64,000 nt of DNA, taken from positions 328,062-392,061 of the forward strand of contig JAISNV010000001.1 of the NCBI GenBank assembly GCA_031276035.1, in the 5' to 3' direction. Under the pieces are notes generated by a model. It had not been told where the DNA came from and searched no databases. It worked only from the letters and a program-made list of their open reading frames with translations. The translations under genes and the position numbers were made by a program. Numbering within the stretch: position 1 is the first letter of the stretch; every line of letters starts with the position of its first letter. Source of the DNA: Bacteroidales bacterium (GTDB taxonomy: Bacteria > Bacteroidota > Bacteroidia > Bacteroidales > BM520). Positions 26,336 through 35,251 of the stretch are shown piece after piece.

Positions 26336-26893
26336 TTAGCTATTTCCGAACTTCATCTTATAATCACAATTAATATTTCCGCTCCTAATATCATTAAGTT
26401 TCTTTCTTAAGAAGAGTTTAGTCATATTACTTAATCTGTCAGTAAAAACTATTCCTTCAAGATGGTCATATTCGTGCTGAATAATTCTCGCTATTACGCC
26501 GTCAAACCACTCTTCTTTTTCTTCAAAATTCTCATCCGCGTATCGTAAAAGAACCCTGCTCTTTCTCGCAACATCTTCATGAATATCAGGCAAACTCAAG
26601 CATCCTTCATTAAAATACCATTCTTCGCCTTCTTCTTCAATAATTTGCGGATTAATAAAAGCTCTCTTAAAATCTTTTACTTCAGGAAAATGTTTCTCAT
26701 ACGGAGAAGCATCAACAACAAATATTCTTATGGATTTATTTATCTGCGGTGCAGCCAATCCGACACCTTCCGCATTATACATGGTTTCGAACATATTATC
26801 GATTAAAACATGTAAATCAGGATAATCTTTATCTATTTCCTGCGCCGTTTTCTTTAAAACAGGATGTCCTAATGCCACTATCGGTAATATCAT
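26336..26893 (-). CDS. def: peptide deformylase
   Basis: 185 aa. It removes the formyl group from N-terminal Met of nascent proteins and is a ferrous metalloenzyme. The three family motifs are complete: GVGLAAPQI, EGCLSLP (metal Cys) and HEYDHLEG (two metal His and catalytic Glu). Length is typical for Bacteroidetes. Its start overlaps the end of the ruvX/yqgF gene by 4 nt (ATGA-type coupling), so the two are co-transcribed. Confidence 0.97.
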   Translation of the reverse strand: MILPIVALGHPVLKKTAQEIDKDYPDLHVLIDNMFETMYNAEGVGLAAPQINKSIRIFVVDASPYEKHFPEVKDFKRAFINPQIIEEEGEEWYFNEGCLSLPDIHEDVARKSRVLLRYADENFEEKEEWFDGVIARIIQHEYDHLEGIVFTDRLSNMTKLFLRKKLNDIRSGNINCDYKMKFGNS

Positions 26894-27300
26894 AACGTTT
26901 GCATATAAGTTTGTAAAATAATTGTCGCACTAACTCTATCAACAAGACTTTTATCTTGTCTTTTAGATTTTTTTGCGCCGGACATCAAAATAGCTTCTTG
27001 TGCCATTTTTGATGTAAATCTTTCATCAACCTGATGTATAGGTATTTTCGGATATATTTTTTTTAATCTATTAATAAAAGGGGTAATATATTGCATTGAT
27101 TGCGATTCTTTGCCCGACATATCTACAGCATAGCCAACGATAAAGGCATCTATCTGATTATCTTTCATATAATCCTCAATAAAATTGAATATATCGTTAC
27201 TGCTAACCGTCGTCAATGCAGTTGCAATAATTTTCAACTCGTCACTGACTGCAATACCGACTCTTTTTTTGCCGTAATCAATAGCAAATAATCTTCCCAT
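26890..27300 (-). CDS. ruvX: putative pre-16S rRNA nuclease / Holliday junction resolvase-like (YqgF)
   Basis: 136 aa, RNase H-like fold. LFAIDYGKKRVGIAVSDE at the N-terminus supplies the first catalytic Asp, FIVGYAVDMSGKES the second strand, and VDERFTSKMAQ and KSLVDRVSATIILQTYM the remaining acidic residues. In E. coli the homologue matures the 5' end of 16S rRNA; a Holliday junction role is older nomenclature. Complete and of normal length. Overlaps def; divergent from dapD through a short shared promoter region. Confidence 0.92.
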   Translation of the reverse strand: MGRLFAIDYGKKRVGIAVSDELKIIATALTTVSSNDIFNFIEDYMKDNQIDAFIVGYAVDMSGKESQSMQYITPFINRLKKIYPKIPIHQVDERFTSKMAQEAILMSGAKKSKRQDKSLVDRVSATIILQTYMQTL

Positions 27301-27306
27301 AAACTT

Positions 27307-27338
27307 TTTGCAAAGGTACTGATTTTTTCTTACTTTTG
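27307..27338 (+). promoter_or_regulatory. two-element promoter of the dapD-tsaC-purB operon
   Basis: TTTG (27307-27310), a 20-nt spacer and TACTTTTG (27331-27338) fit the Bacteroidetes consensus. The start codon follows 12 nt later at 27351. Confidence 0.75.
27311..27318 (-). promoter_or_regulatory. -7 box of ruvX-def promoter, nested in the divergent dapD promoter
   Basis: Reads TACCTTTG on the minus strand and lies inside the spacer of the dapD promoter, so the two divergent promoters overlap completely and would compete for polymerase. Confidence 0.55.
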
Positions 27339-27350
27339 TAAAATTTTTCT

Positions 27351-28163
27351 ATGCAAGAGTTAATAATCAAAATCGAAACCTTTTGGAATGACCGTTCTAA
27401 GGCTAATTCACAGGAATACAAAGCTGTGGTCTTTGAATGCATTAGATTATTAAACGAAGGGAAATTACGCGTCTGTGAGAAGATAGACGGCAAGTGGACG
27501 ACAAATGAATGGTTAAAGAAAGCTATACTTCTATATTTTTCTATTGCCGAATTGAAAAAATCGGGAGCCGGAGATTTGGTTTTCTACGATAAGATTCCTG
27601 TTAAAAGCAATTACGATGAATTAAATGTCCGCGCTGTTCCTCCGACAGTTACAAGATACGGTTCATACATTGCTCCTAATGTAATTTTAATGCCGAGTTA
27701 TGTTAACATCGGCGCTTATGTTGATTCCGGTACTATGGTCGACACATGGGCTACGGTTGGTTCTTGTGCCCAAATAGGAAAAAACGTTCACCTCAGCGGC
27801 GGAGTCGGAATAGGCGGCGTACTTGAACCTTTACAAGCCAATCCGGTTATAATTGAAGACGATTGCTTTATCGGTTCGCGAAGTATTATTGTAGAAGGAG
27901 CATTTATCGACAAAGAAGTCGTGATAGGCGCGAATACGGTAATCACTTCATCAACACAAGTTATTGATGTTAGCGGAGATAAAGAAATAATTTACAAAGG
28001 TTACGTACCGCCGAGATCCGTTGTTATTCCCGGAACCCGCAAAAAAACATTTCCTGCAGGAGAATATGAAATAGCTTGTGCTTACATTATCGGTAAAAGA
28101 AATGAGAGTACCGACAAAAAAACCTCTCTGAATGATGCTTTAAGAAAGACGGAAGAAGTTTAG
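27351..28163 (+). CDS. dapD: tetrahydrodipicolinate N-succinyltransferase
   Basis: 270 aa. It succinylates tetrahydrodipicolinate in the succinylase branch of lysine/diaminopimelate synthesis. The helical N-terminal domain (about 1-90) is followed by left-handed beta-helix hexapeptide repeats (NVILMPSYVNIGAYVDSGTM onward). It also has MVDTWATVGSCAQIG, VHLSGGVGIGGVLEP, IIEDDCFIGSRS and the C-terminal cap. Full length. First gene of a compact operon; tsaC starts 3 nt after its stop and purB 4 nt after tsaC. Confidence 0.96.
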   Translation: MQELIIKIETFWNDRSKANSQEYKAVVFECIRLLNEGKLRVCEKIDGKWTTNEWLKKAILLYFSIAELKKSGAGDLVFYDKIPVKSNYDELNVRAVPPTVTRYGSYIAPNVILMPSYVNIGAYVDSGTMVDTWATVGSCAQIGKNVHLSGGVGIGGVLEPLQANPVIIEDDCFIGSRSIIVEGAFIDKEVVIGANTVITSSTQVIDVSGDKEIIYKGYVPPRSVVIPGTRKKTFPAGEYEIACAYIIGKRNESTDKKTSLNDALRKTEEV

Positions 28164-28166
28164 TTT

Positions 28167-28748
28167 ATGATAATCGACGACAATTTTAAGAATATAGTTG
28201 CCGAATGCGTTGATGTTTTGCGCAAAGGCGGCACAATTTTATATCCTACAGATACAATCTGGGGAATCGGTTGCGATGCAACGAATAGTAAGGCTGTGGA
28301 AAAAATTTACAAAATAAAAAGAAGACCCGAAGACAAAAGTCCGATAATTTTAATTGATGATGAAATGAAACTTTTCGACTATGTCGAAAATATTCCGCCT
28401 ATTGCTATAGATCTGATTAACAGCGTAAGAAATCCGGTTTCAATAATTTATCCTAAAGCAAAAAATCTTCCATACAATGTTATTGCCGAAGATGGTTCCG
28501 TTGCAATCAGAGTTGTTAAGCAAACATTCTGCAAAAAGCTCATCAATTTGTTCGGGAAACCAATAGTTTCTACTTCCGCAAATATTTCCGGACATCCTAC
28601 TCCGCTGACTTACAATGATATTCAGGAAATAATTTTTAGGGAGGTCGATTATGTCGTAAGCAGAAGCATGGAAGAACATTTCGAAATTAAACCTTCGACA
28701 ATTGTAAAATTTAATAAAGACGGTGAACTTGAAATCATAAGATCATAA
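28167..28748 (+). CDS. tsaC: L-threonylcarbamoyladenylate synthase (Sua5/YrdC/YwlC family)
   Basis: 193 aa, single YrdC domain without the Sua5 C-terminal extension. It makes threonylcarbamoyl-AMP from threonine, bicarbonate and ATP for the t6A37 tRNA modification. GGTILYPTDTIWGIGCDA, KIYKIKRRPEDKSPIILI (the K-R-P loop), RNPVSIIYPKA and the SANISGHPTP segment are the family's ATP and substrate motifs. Sits between dapD and purB with gaps of 3 and 4 nt. Confidence 0.94.
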   Translation: MIIDDNFKNIVAECVDVLRKGGTILYPTDTIWGIGCDATNSKAVEKIYKIKRRPEDKSPIILIDDEMKLFDYVENIPPIAIDLINSVRNPVSIIYPKAKNLPYNVIAEDGSVAIRVVKQTFCKKLINLFGKPIVSTSANISGHPTPLTYNDIQEIIFREVDYVVSRSMEEHFEIKPSTIVKFNKDGELEIIRS

Positions 28749-28752
28749 CAAC

Positions 28753-30120
28753 ATGACGGAAAACTATCATTTAACATCATTAACAGCTATCTCACCGATA
28801 GACGGTAGATACGCCGATAAAACATCGGTTTTAAGAAAATATTTTTCGGAATACGCATTGATAAAATATCGGTTAAAAACCGAAATAGAATATTTTATTG
28901 CACTGTGCGAATTACCGCTGCCTCAGTTAGAAGAATTTCCCGAAAAGAAATTTGCTAAATTGAGAAACATTTACGAATCTTTCGATGTTGATGCTGCGGA
29001 AAAAGTCAAAAGAATCGAAGATGTTACAAACCATGATGTTAAGGCCGTTGAATATTTTCTTCGCGACAGTTTTGACGAACTCGGAGTTGCGGAATACAAA
29101 GAATTTATTCATTTCGGATTAACTTCTCAGGATATTAATAATACTGCAATTCCGATGATGCTAAAAGATGCCCACAACGAAGTTATTTTGCCGGAACTCG
29201 AATTGATTTCGGACAAATTATTTCAACTTTCTGAGGAATGGAAAAATATTCCAATGCTGGCACATACACACGGGCAACCCGCTTCTCCGACAACTTTAGG
29301 CAAAGAAATTTATGTTTTCTACGAAAGAATTACAGAACAAATAGAACTTTTAAAACAAATCGAATTTTGGGGAAAGTTTGGCGGCGCTACCGGAAATCTA
29401 AATGCCCACAAAATTGCTTATCCTATGTTCGACTGGAGAAAATTCGCCAAATTCTTTTTGGAAACTTACCTCGAAATAAACAGACAGACAACAACAACAC
29501 AGATTGAGCATTACGATATGCTTTCGGCATATTGTCAAAATATTATGCGCATAAATACAATTCTGTTGGATCTTAACAGAGATATGTGGTCGTATATTTC
29601 AATGGAATACTTCAAGCAGACCATCAAAAAAGATGAAGTAGGCTCTTCTGCAATGCCGCACAAAGTTAATCCGATTGACTTCGAAAATTCCGAAGGAAAC
29701 ATCGGTTTGGCAAACACATTATTTTCACACTTTGCAGAAAAACTACCAGTATCACGCATGCAAAGAGATTTAACCGACTCAACTGTAACGCGTAATTTAG
29801 GTTTACCTCTTGCTTATTCGTTGATTGCATATAAGTCTTTAATGAAAGGTTTCGGTAAAGTTCTGGTAAATGTTGAAAAAATTTCACAAGATTTAGAAAG
29901 CAATTGGGCGATAGTTGCCGAAGCCATTCAAACTATCTTGAGAAGAGAATCTTATCCCGATCCTTACAATGCTTTAAAAACCCTTACGCGCAAAAATACT
30001 AAGGTAAGCAAAGAAGATCTGCATGAGTTTATTTCGACATTAAATATTTCCGATGAAGTTAAGAAGGAATTAATGGAAATAGCACCTATGAATTACGTAG
30101 GATATGCGGAAGAAATATAA
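28753..30120 (+). CDS. purB: adenylosuccinate lyase
   Basis: 455 aa, long (E. coli-like) form. It acts twice in purine synthesis, cleaving SAICAR and adenylosuccinate with release of fumarate. ALTAISPIDGRYADKT-type opening, AHTHGQPASPTTLGKE with catalytic His, and the signature loop GSSAMPHKVNPIDFEN (about residue 297) are all intact. Last gene of the dapD operon; no hairpin terminator is seen in the 500 nt downstream, which hold only a decayed ORF. Confidence 0.97.
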   Translation: MTENYHLTSLTAISPIDGRYADKTSVLRKYFSEYALIKYRLKTEIEYFIALCELPLPQLEEFPEKKFAKLRNIYESFDVDAAEKVKRIEDVTNHDVKAVEYFLRDSFDELGVAEYKEFIHFGLTSQDINNTAIPMMLKDAHNEVILPELELISDKLFQLSEEWKNIPMLAHTHGQPASPTTLGKEIYVFYERITEQIELLKQIEFWGKFGGATGNLNAHKIAYPMFDWRKFAKFFLETYLEINRQTTTTQIEHYDMLSAYCQNIMRINTILLDLNRDMWSYISMEYFKQTIKKDEVGSSAMPHKVNPIDFENSEGNIGLANTLFSHFAEKLPVSRMQRDLTDSTVTRNLGLPLAYSLIAYKSLMKGFGKVLVNVEKISQDLESNWAIVAEAIQTILRRESYPDPYNALKTLTRKNTKVSKEDLHEFISTLNISDEVKKELMEIAPMNYVGYAEEI

Positions 30121-30209
30121 ATTATGTTCAAGTTAGGGTTATTCAATATCAAAAAACAAATAAATAACTTTAGAGCTTCAAAAAATATTTCCGCATAATT
30201 TGCGCTTAA

Positions 30210-30550
30210 ACTATTAATCCGAAGATTAAAAAACTATGGAAATATTATTCCTTAGACAATAAGATCTACTACACAGAAACCAAGCTTACAAAAACAATTG
30301 CAGATATTGCTGTTTTCGGTATCAAAGCTAATTTTTTAAGAGTTTTTGCATCGGAAAAGATAATACCATAGCATTTCCTGAAACCGATACTAAAGCCATT
30401 TGCATTGAAAACGCCGGCAAAGACCATAAGCCATCTCCCCAATATGAAATCATTTCCAACCGACCCTGTTTTGTCAATGTTATTGCCATTATAAAAACAA
30501 GGACTGTTAAGACAATACAAAAGATAAACGGGTCGGGAATACACCTCTAA
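30210..30550 (+). pseudogene. decayed ORF of unknown identity between purB and mutS
   Basis: One frame is open from 30210 to a TAG at 30369-30371 and reads like real protein (KKLWKYYSLDNKIYYTE, DIAVFGIKANFLRVFASEK). A second frame takes over at about 30371 and stays open to TAA 30548-30550 (KAICIENAGKDHK, QYEIISNRPCFVNVIAIIK). Joined by one frameshift they give about 110 residues without a start codon. I cannot name the family. The antisense strand also has a 98-codon frame here, which looks like a shadow. Composition matches the neighbours. Confidence 0.35.
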
Positions 30551-30614
30551 ACAATTGCAAAACAAGCGTTTATAAATTTATTAAACATGGCGCGAAGATA
30601 CAAAATTAATTTAC

Positions 30615-30622
30615 TATCTTTG
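30615..30622 (+). promoter_or_regulatory. -7 box of mutS
   Basis: TATCTTTG, exact TAnnTTTG, 21 nt upstream of the mutS start codon. No clear -33 TTTG. Confidence 0.6.
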
Positions 30623-30643
30623 TAAGTTAAATGAAAAAAGCAC

Positions 30644-33271
30644 ATGTCAGAGAAAGAGAAGAAATACGTTGAGACACCATTAATGAAGCAATATTATTCT
30701 ATTAAAGCTAAGTATCCCGACGCTTTATTGCTTTTTCGAGTAGGCGATTTTTACGAAACTTTCGGCGATGATGCAATTATCAGCTCCGAAACTTTAGGTA
30801 TCGTACTTACGCGCCGTGCAAACGGATCGGCAAGTTCGGTGGAGTTAGCCGGATTTCCTCATCATGCGCTTGATACTTATTTGCCGAAACTTGTAAAAGC
30901 CGGTTATCGAGTAGCTATCTGCGATCAACTGGAAGACCCGAAACAAGCCACAAAAATAGTAAAACGCGGTGTTACTGAGCTGGTTACTCCCGGAGTCTCT
31001 TATAATGATAAAACCTTCGACCAAAAAGAAAATAATTTTCTCGCATGTATTCATTTCACAAATAATATACACGGAATCGCTTTGCTTGATATTTCTACCG
31101 GCGAATTTTATGTATCTCAAGGAAATACGGATTATATAGATAAAGTTCTGCAAGGATTCAAACCTAATGAAATAATTATTCAGAAACGATATAAAGCTTT
31201 CTTCAACGAACATTTCGGTCAAAGCGGAAATTATTATGTAGCTACTTTCGATGATTGGGTTTTCACTAAAGAATTCGGTTTCGAAACACTGACAAAACAA
31301 TTCCATACGCTTTCTCTCAAAGGTTTCGGTATCGAAGATATGGAAGAGGCAATCATAGCCGGCGGCGGTATTCTTCATTATCTTTTTGAAACTTGTCATG
31401 ATAAAACCGAACATATTACTTCGGTTTCACGTTTGGATGAAGACGATTATGTTTGGCTTGATAAATTTACTATTCGAAATTTGGAACTTATCTCCGGCAA
31501 TAATAGTAATGCAAAAACATTATTCGGAGTAATTGATAATACTGTTTCCCCTACGGGAAGCCGTATGCTGCGCAAATGGCATATAATGCCGCTGAAAAAT
31601 ATAGACGCAATAAATTATCGTCTAAACATCGTAGAACATTTGATAGGCAATCGTAATTTATTGGAATCATTAAGAAAAGAGATAAAAATTATCGGTGATA
31701 TTGAACGTATTACGGGTAAGATTGCCACAAGAAGAATTAATCCGCGTGAAATGATTCATCTTAAAAATGCTCTCAAAGCACTCGGCAACATCAAAAAACT
31801 CTGCGAAGAATCGGAATCCAAGGATATTAAACAAATTGTAAGCGGAATCGACGAGTGCAAAAACGCCATTGATTCCATCACCAAAATCATCAAGGAAGAT
31901 CCGCCCGTTATGATACAAAAATGCGGTGTTATCAATGACGGAGTTAATGATAATCTTGACGAATGTCGAGATCTGGCTTTTTCAGGAAAAGATTACCTGA
32001 TGAATATTCAAAAAAGGGAAATCGAAAATACAGGAATTCCTTCCCTGAAAATCAGTTTTAACAATGTTTTCGGATACTATATTGAAGTTACAAACACTCA
32101 CAAAGATAAAGTTCCTGCCGAATGGCACAGAAAACAAACTTTGGTTAACGCCGAAAGATACGTTACTCAAGAATTGAAAGAACTCGAATCAAAGATTTTA
32201 TCGGCCGAAGGGCAAATTTCCAGTTTGGAACTTTCTATTTACGAAGAATTAATTGACGAGCTTTTGCAATATATCAAAGCTTTTCAAAGAAACGGCTCAA
32301 TTGCTGCAACTTTGGATTGTTTGCAAAGTTTGGCAACAACGGCAATTAAAAATAATTACACCAGACCTGTTTTTACCGATAGTTTCGAAATTAATATTTT
32401 AGGCGGAAGACATCCTGTAATCGAACAACAAATGCCCGCAGGAGAAAGCTACATTCCTAATGATGTTTATTTAGACAATGACATTCAACAGATTATGATG
32501 ATCACCGGCCCGAATATGTCGGGTAAATCGGCTTTGCTTAGGCAAACCGCTCTCATAGTGCTTTTGGCACAAATGGGTTCATTTGTGCCGGCAAAATCTG
32601 TTACTTTAGGAATTGTAGATAAGATTTTCACCCGTGTCGGAGCTTCTGATAATATTACTTCTGGAGAATCTACTTTTATGGTGGAAATGAATGAAACTGC
32701 GAGTATATTGAATAATATTTCGAATCGATGCCTTATTCTGTTGGATGAAATAGGAAGAGGAACAAGCACTTATGACGGTATTTCAATTGCTTGGGCAATA
32801 AGTGAATTTCTTCACGACCATTCCACATCAAGGGCTAAAGTTATGTTTGCTACCCATTATCACGAACTTAATGAAATGGCTAATTCGAAGAAAAGAATTA
32901 AGAATTATCATGTTACCGTTCGTGAAACCGATAATAAGGTTATCTTTTTAAGAAAACTTGCCAAAGGCGGTACGGAACATAGTTTCGGTATTCATGTGGC
33001 AAGAATGGCCGGAATGCCGCCTGTTGTCCTTCGCAGAGCAAATGAGATTCTCAAACAACTTGAGCAATCGCAACGAAAAGAATTATCGAAAAAAGATGAT
33101 AAGAAAGGTAATCCTTCCGTTAATCCGCTGCAAATAAGTTTAATCCAAATGGAAGACCCTCTTCTGATTCAAATACGGGATGAAATTTTAAACACAGATA
33201 TTAATTCGCTCACACCTATTGAAGCGCTTTTAAAACTGAACGAAATAAAAAAATTAATAATTAAACTGTAA
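30644..33271 (+). CDS. mutS: DNA mismatch repair protein MutS
   Basis: 875 aa, full length. It recognises mismatches and recruits MutL. The N-terminal domain carries the mismatch-wedge motif in RVGDFYETFGDDA (Phe-x-Glu). Connector, lever (about 270-560) and clamp domains follow. The ATPase has Walker A GPNMSGKSALLRQT, Walker B LLDEIGRGTSTYDG and the ATHYHEL signature. The last part contains the helix-turn-helix dimerisation domain and a short C-terminal tail. Own promoter. The two DUF3857 genes follow at 3 and 30 nt, so co-transcription is likely although function is unrelated. Confidence 0.97.
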   Translation: MSEKEKKYVETPLMKQYYSIKAKYPDALLLFRVGDFYETFGDDAIISSETLGIVLTRRANGSASSVELAGFPHHALDTYLPKLVKAGYRVAICDQLEDPKQATKIVKRGVTELVTPGVSYNDKTFDQKENNFLACIHFTNNIHGIALLDISTGEFYVSQGNTDYIDKVLQGFKPNEIIIQKRYKAFFNEHFGQSGNYYVATFDDWVFTKEFGFETLTKQFHTLSLKGFGIEDMEEAIIAGGGILHYLFETCHDKTEHITSVSRLDEDDYVWLDKFTIRNLELISGNNSNAKTLFGVIDNTVSPTGSRMLRKWHIMPLKNIDAINYRLNIVEHLIGNRNLLESLRKEIKIIGDIERITGKIATRRINPREMIHLKNALKALGNIKKLCEESESKDIKQIVSGIDECKNAIDSITKIIKEDPPVMIQKCGVINDGVNDNLDECRDLAFSGKDYLMNIQKREIENTGIPSLKISFNNVFGYYIEVTNTHKDKVPAEWHRKQTLVNAERYVTQELKELESKILSAEGQISSLELSIYEELIDELLQYIKAFQRNGSIAATLDCLQSLATTAIKNNYTRPVFTDSFEINILGGRHPVIEQQMPAGESYIPNDVYLDNDIQQIMMITGPNMSGKSALLRQTALIVLLAQMGSFVPAKSVTLGIVDKIFTRVGASDNITSGESTFMVEMNETASILNNISNRCLILLDEIGRGTSTYDGISIAWAISEFLHDHSTSRAKVMFATHYHELNEMANSKKRIKNYHVTVRETDNKVIFLRKLAKGGTEHSFGIHVARMAGMPPVVLRRANEILKQLEQSQRKELSKKDDKKGNPSVNPLQISLIQMEDPLLIQIRDEILNTDINSLTPIEALLKLNEIKKLIIKL

Positions 33272-33274
33272 AAC

Positions 33275-35221
33275 ATGAATAGATTTATCATTTCTTTGCT
33301 AATTTGTTTATTTTCACTAACCTGTTTTTCACAGGACTATAAGAAAATGATTGAAGATGCCGGAACTTCAAAAGACCATTCCGGCGCCAATTATGTAACT
33401 GTTTTCGACAGTACTTCGGTTTATATGGAAGAAACCGGATTGAGTTATTACCACACTCATTATCTTACTAAGATTCTTGACAATAAAGGTGCAAGAGAAT
33501 TCAGCGTGATAAAAGTGGATTATGATCCGCTTTCCGCCTACGTGGAAATCAATGAAGTTAAGGTTTATAGAAAGAACGGAAATGTTGAAACTATTACCAA
33601 TCCTGTTCTCGACTATATTGCGCCGGCAAGAATGATTTACTGGGGTGCAAGTCAGAAGATGATTGAAGTCGGTTATCTAGAACCGGGTGATGCAGTGGAA
33701 GTAAAATCATTCAAGAAAGGTTATACTTACGCACTTTTAATGGATGATAATGATAAATATATTCCTCCGATGCGCGGAAATTATTATGATATTGTACCGT
33801 TCTGGAGCTCTCAACCTATTTTAAGTAAAGTTTACGAATTAAATATTCTGAAATCAAAATTCTTACAATATAAAGCGTATAACGGAGAATTGGATATAAA
33901 ATCTCATGACGACCCTAATGATAATTTAAGGAAGATTTATGTATTCGGTATGAATGATATTAAACCGAAAAAACTTCCTCCAGCAACGGTTGCCAAAAGT
34001 GATATTGAAGCTAAGTTACTGCTTTCAACAAGTGAAGATTGGGAAGCAAAATCCCGTTGGTTTTACAATGTAAATGAAGATTACGGAAGCTTTGATCCTA
34101 CTCCCGAATTAAAAGCTTTTGTAAATGATTTGCTGGTTCCGGCAAAAAATGAAACCGATTCCATCAGTATTTTAACTCATTGGGTTGCTGATAATATGCG
34201 TTATTCCGGAATTTCCATGGGACCGGGCGAAGGATATACTCTCCATAATGCGGAGATGAATTTTACCGACAGATGCGGCGTTTGCAAGGATAAGGCAAGT
34301 TTATTGATTGCGATGTTGCGTGCTGCCGGCTTCGAATCTTATGCTGCCATGACAATGGCTGGCGAAAGAATCGACAGAATTCCTGCCGATCAGTTCAACC
34401 ACAGCGTCAGTATTGTAAAACGACGTAACGGTGAGTTTGAATTACTTGACCCTACTTGGGTGCCTAATATTCGTGAATTATGGTCGAGTGCCGAGCAACA
34501 ACAAAATTATCTCATCGGATTACCTGAAGGTGCCGATTTGATGGAAACTCCTATTTCGGCTCCTGAAAATCATTATGTTTATATGACAGCTATATCTGAA
34601 ATTGAAGCCGACGGAACTTTAATTTGCGATTTACATATCACTGCGGAAGGCCAATCCGATGCAGCAGTACGAGGAATTTTCTCATCAAGATACAGCGAAT
34701 GGAAAAACAATGTTGAATCCGAAATACTTCGCATTGATCCCAGAGCCGAAATAATTTCCGTAATTCATACGGATAGCGAGAAATATCTGGAACAACCTGT
34801 TGAAATTACCTACAAGATAAAAATTCCAAATTACGCAACGGTAACAGATAAAGAAATTATTTTTATTCCTTTTTCGGCAAAACAGGTTTTCAAAAGGGCT
34901 ATGGCACATTTGAATTTTGACACATCAGTAGAAAAAAGAGAATACGCTTTCAGAGACAGATGTTCAAGACTTATTGTTATCAACGAGGAAATAACTCTCC
35001 CAAAACATTCAAAAACCGCATATCTTCCTGAGGAAAAAAGCGTTACATCAGAATACATCAATTATTCAGGAAAATATGATCTCAAAAAGAGAAAATTAAA
35101 TTTCAACCAAACTGCAAGCTTAGGTAAACGAATCTACGAAGCTGAAGAATGGATTCCGTTTAAAGATTTAGTTGATGCTCAGAACGGTTATGCAAATCAG
35201 GCTATTATTCTAATCAAATAA
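33275..35221 (+). CDS. DUF3857 / transglutaminase-like exported protein, catalytic residues present
   Basis: 648 aa, signal peptide at residues 1-19 (ending LTCFSQ). An N-terminal DUF3857 beta-sandwich (about 40-250) is followed by a transglutaminase/papain-like core and a C-terminal beta domain. The core retains a Cys-His-Asp set: RCGVCKDKA with C337 in nucleophile position, H376 in QFNHSVSIV and D392 in ELLDPTW. Such proteins are frequent in Bacteroidetes, act outside the inner membrane, and have no agreed substrate; protein or peptide processing is the usual guess. Starts 3 nt after mutS and is followed by a paralogue 30 nt later. Confidence 0.85.
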   Translation: MNRFIISLLICLFSLTCFSQDYKKMIEDAGTSKDHSGANYVTVFDSTSVYMEETGLSYYHTHYLTKILDNKGAREFSVIKVDYDPLSAYVEINEVKVYRKNGNVETITNPVLDYIAPARMIYWGASQKMIEVGYLEPGDAVEVKSFKKGYTYALLMDDNDKYIPPMRGNYYDIVPFWSSQPILSKVYELNILKSKFLQYKAYNGELDIKSHDDPNDNLRKIYVFGMNDIKPKKLPPATVAKSDIEAKLLLSTSEDWEAKSRWFYNVNEDYGSFDPTPELKAFVNDLLVPAKNETDSISILTHWVADNMRYSGISMGPGEGYTLHNAEMNFTDRCGVCKDKASLLIAMLRAAGFESYAAMTMAGERIDRIPADQFNHSVSIVKRRNGEFELLDPTWVPNIRELWSSAEQQQNYLIGLPEGADLMETPISAPENHYVYMTAISEIEADGTLICDLHITAEGQSDAAVRGIFSSRYSEWKNNVESEILRIDPRAEIISVIHTDSEKYLEQPVEITYKIKIPNYATVTDKEIIFIPFSAKQVFKRAMAHLNFDTSVEKREYAFRDRCSRLIVINEEITLPKHSKTAYLPEEKSVTSEYINYSGKYDLKKRKLNFNQTASLGKRIYEAEEWIPFKDLVDAQNGYANQAIILIK

Positions 35222-35251
35222 TTTCATTAATCATTTTTTAAAACAAAGACC

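Noticed and set aside
30269..30565. 98-codon minus-strand frame in the purB-mutS gap
   Set aside because: The forward frames of the same stretch look more protein-like; the minus frame has no signal, motif or promoter.
30845..31414. 189-codon open frame antisense to mutS
   Set aside because: Entirely inside mutS, with low-complexity hydrophobic translation; shadow.
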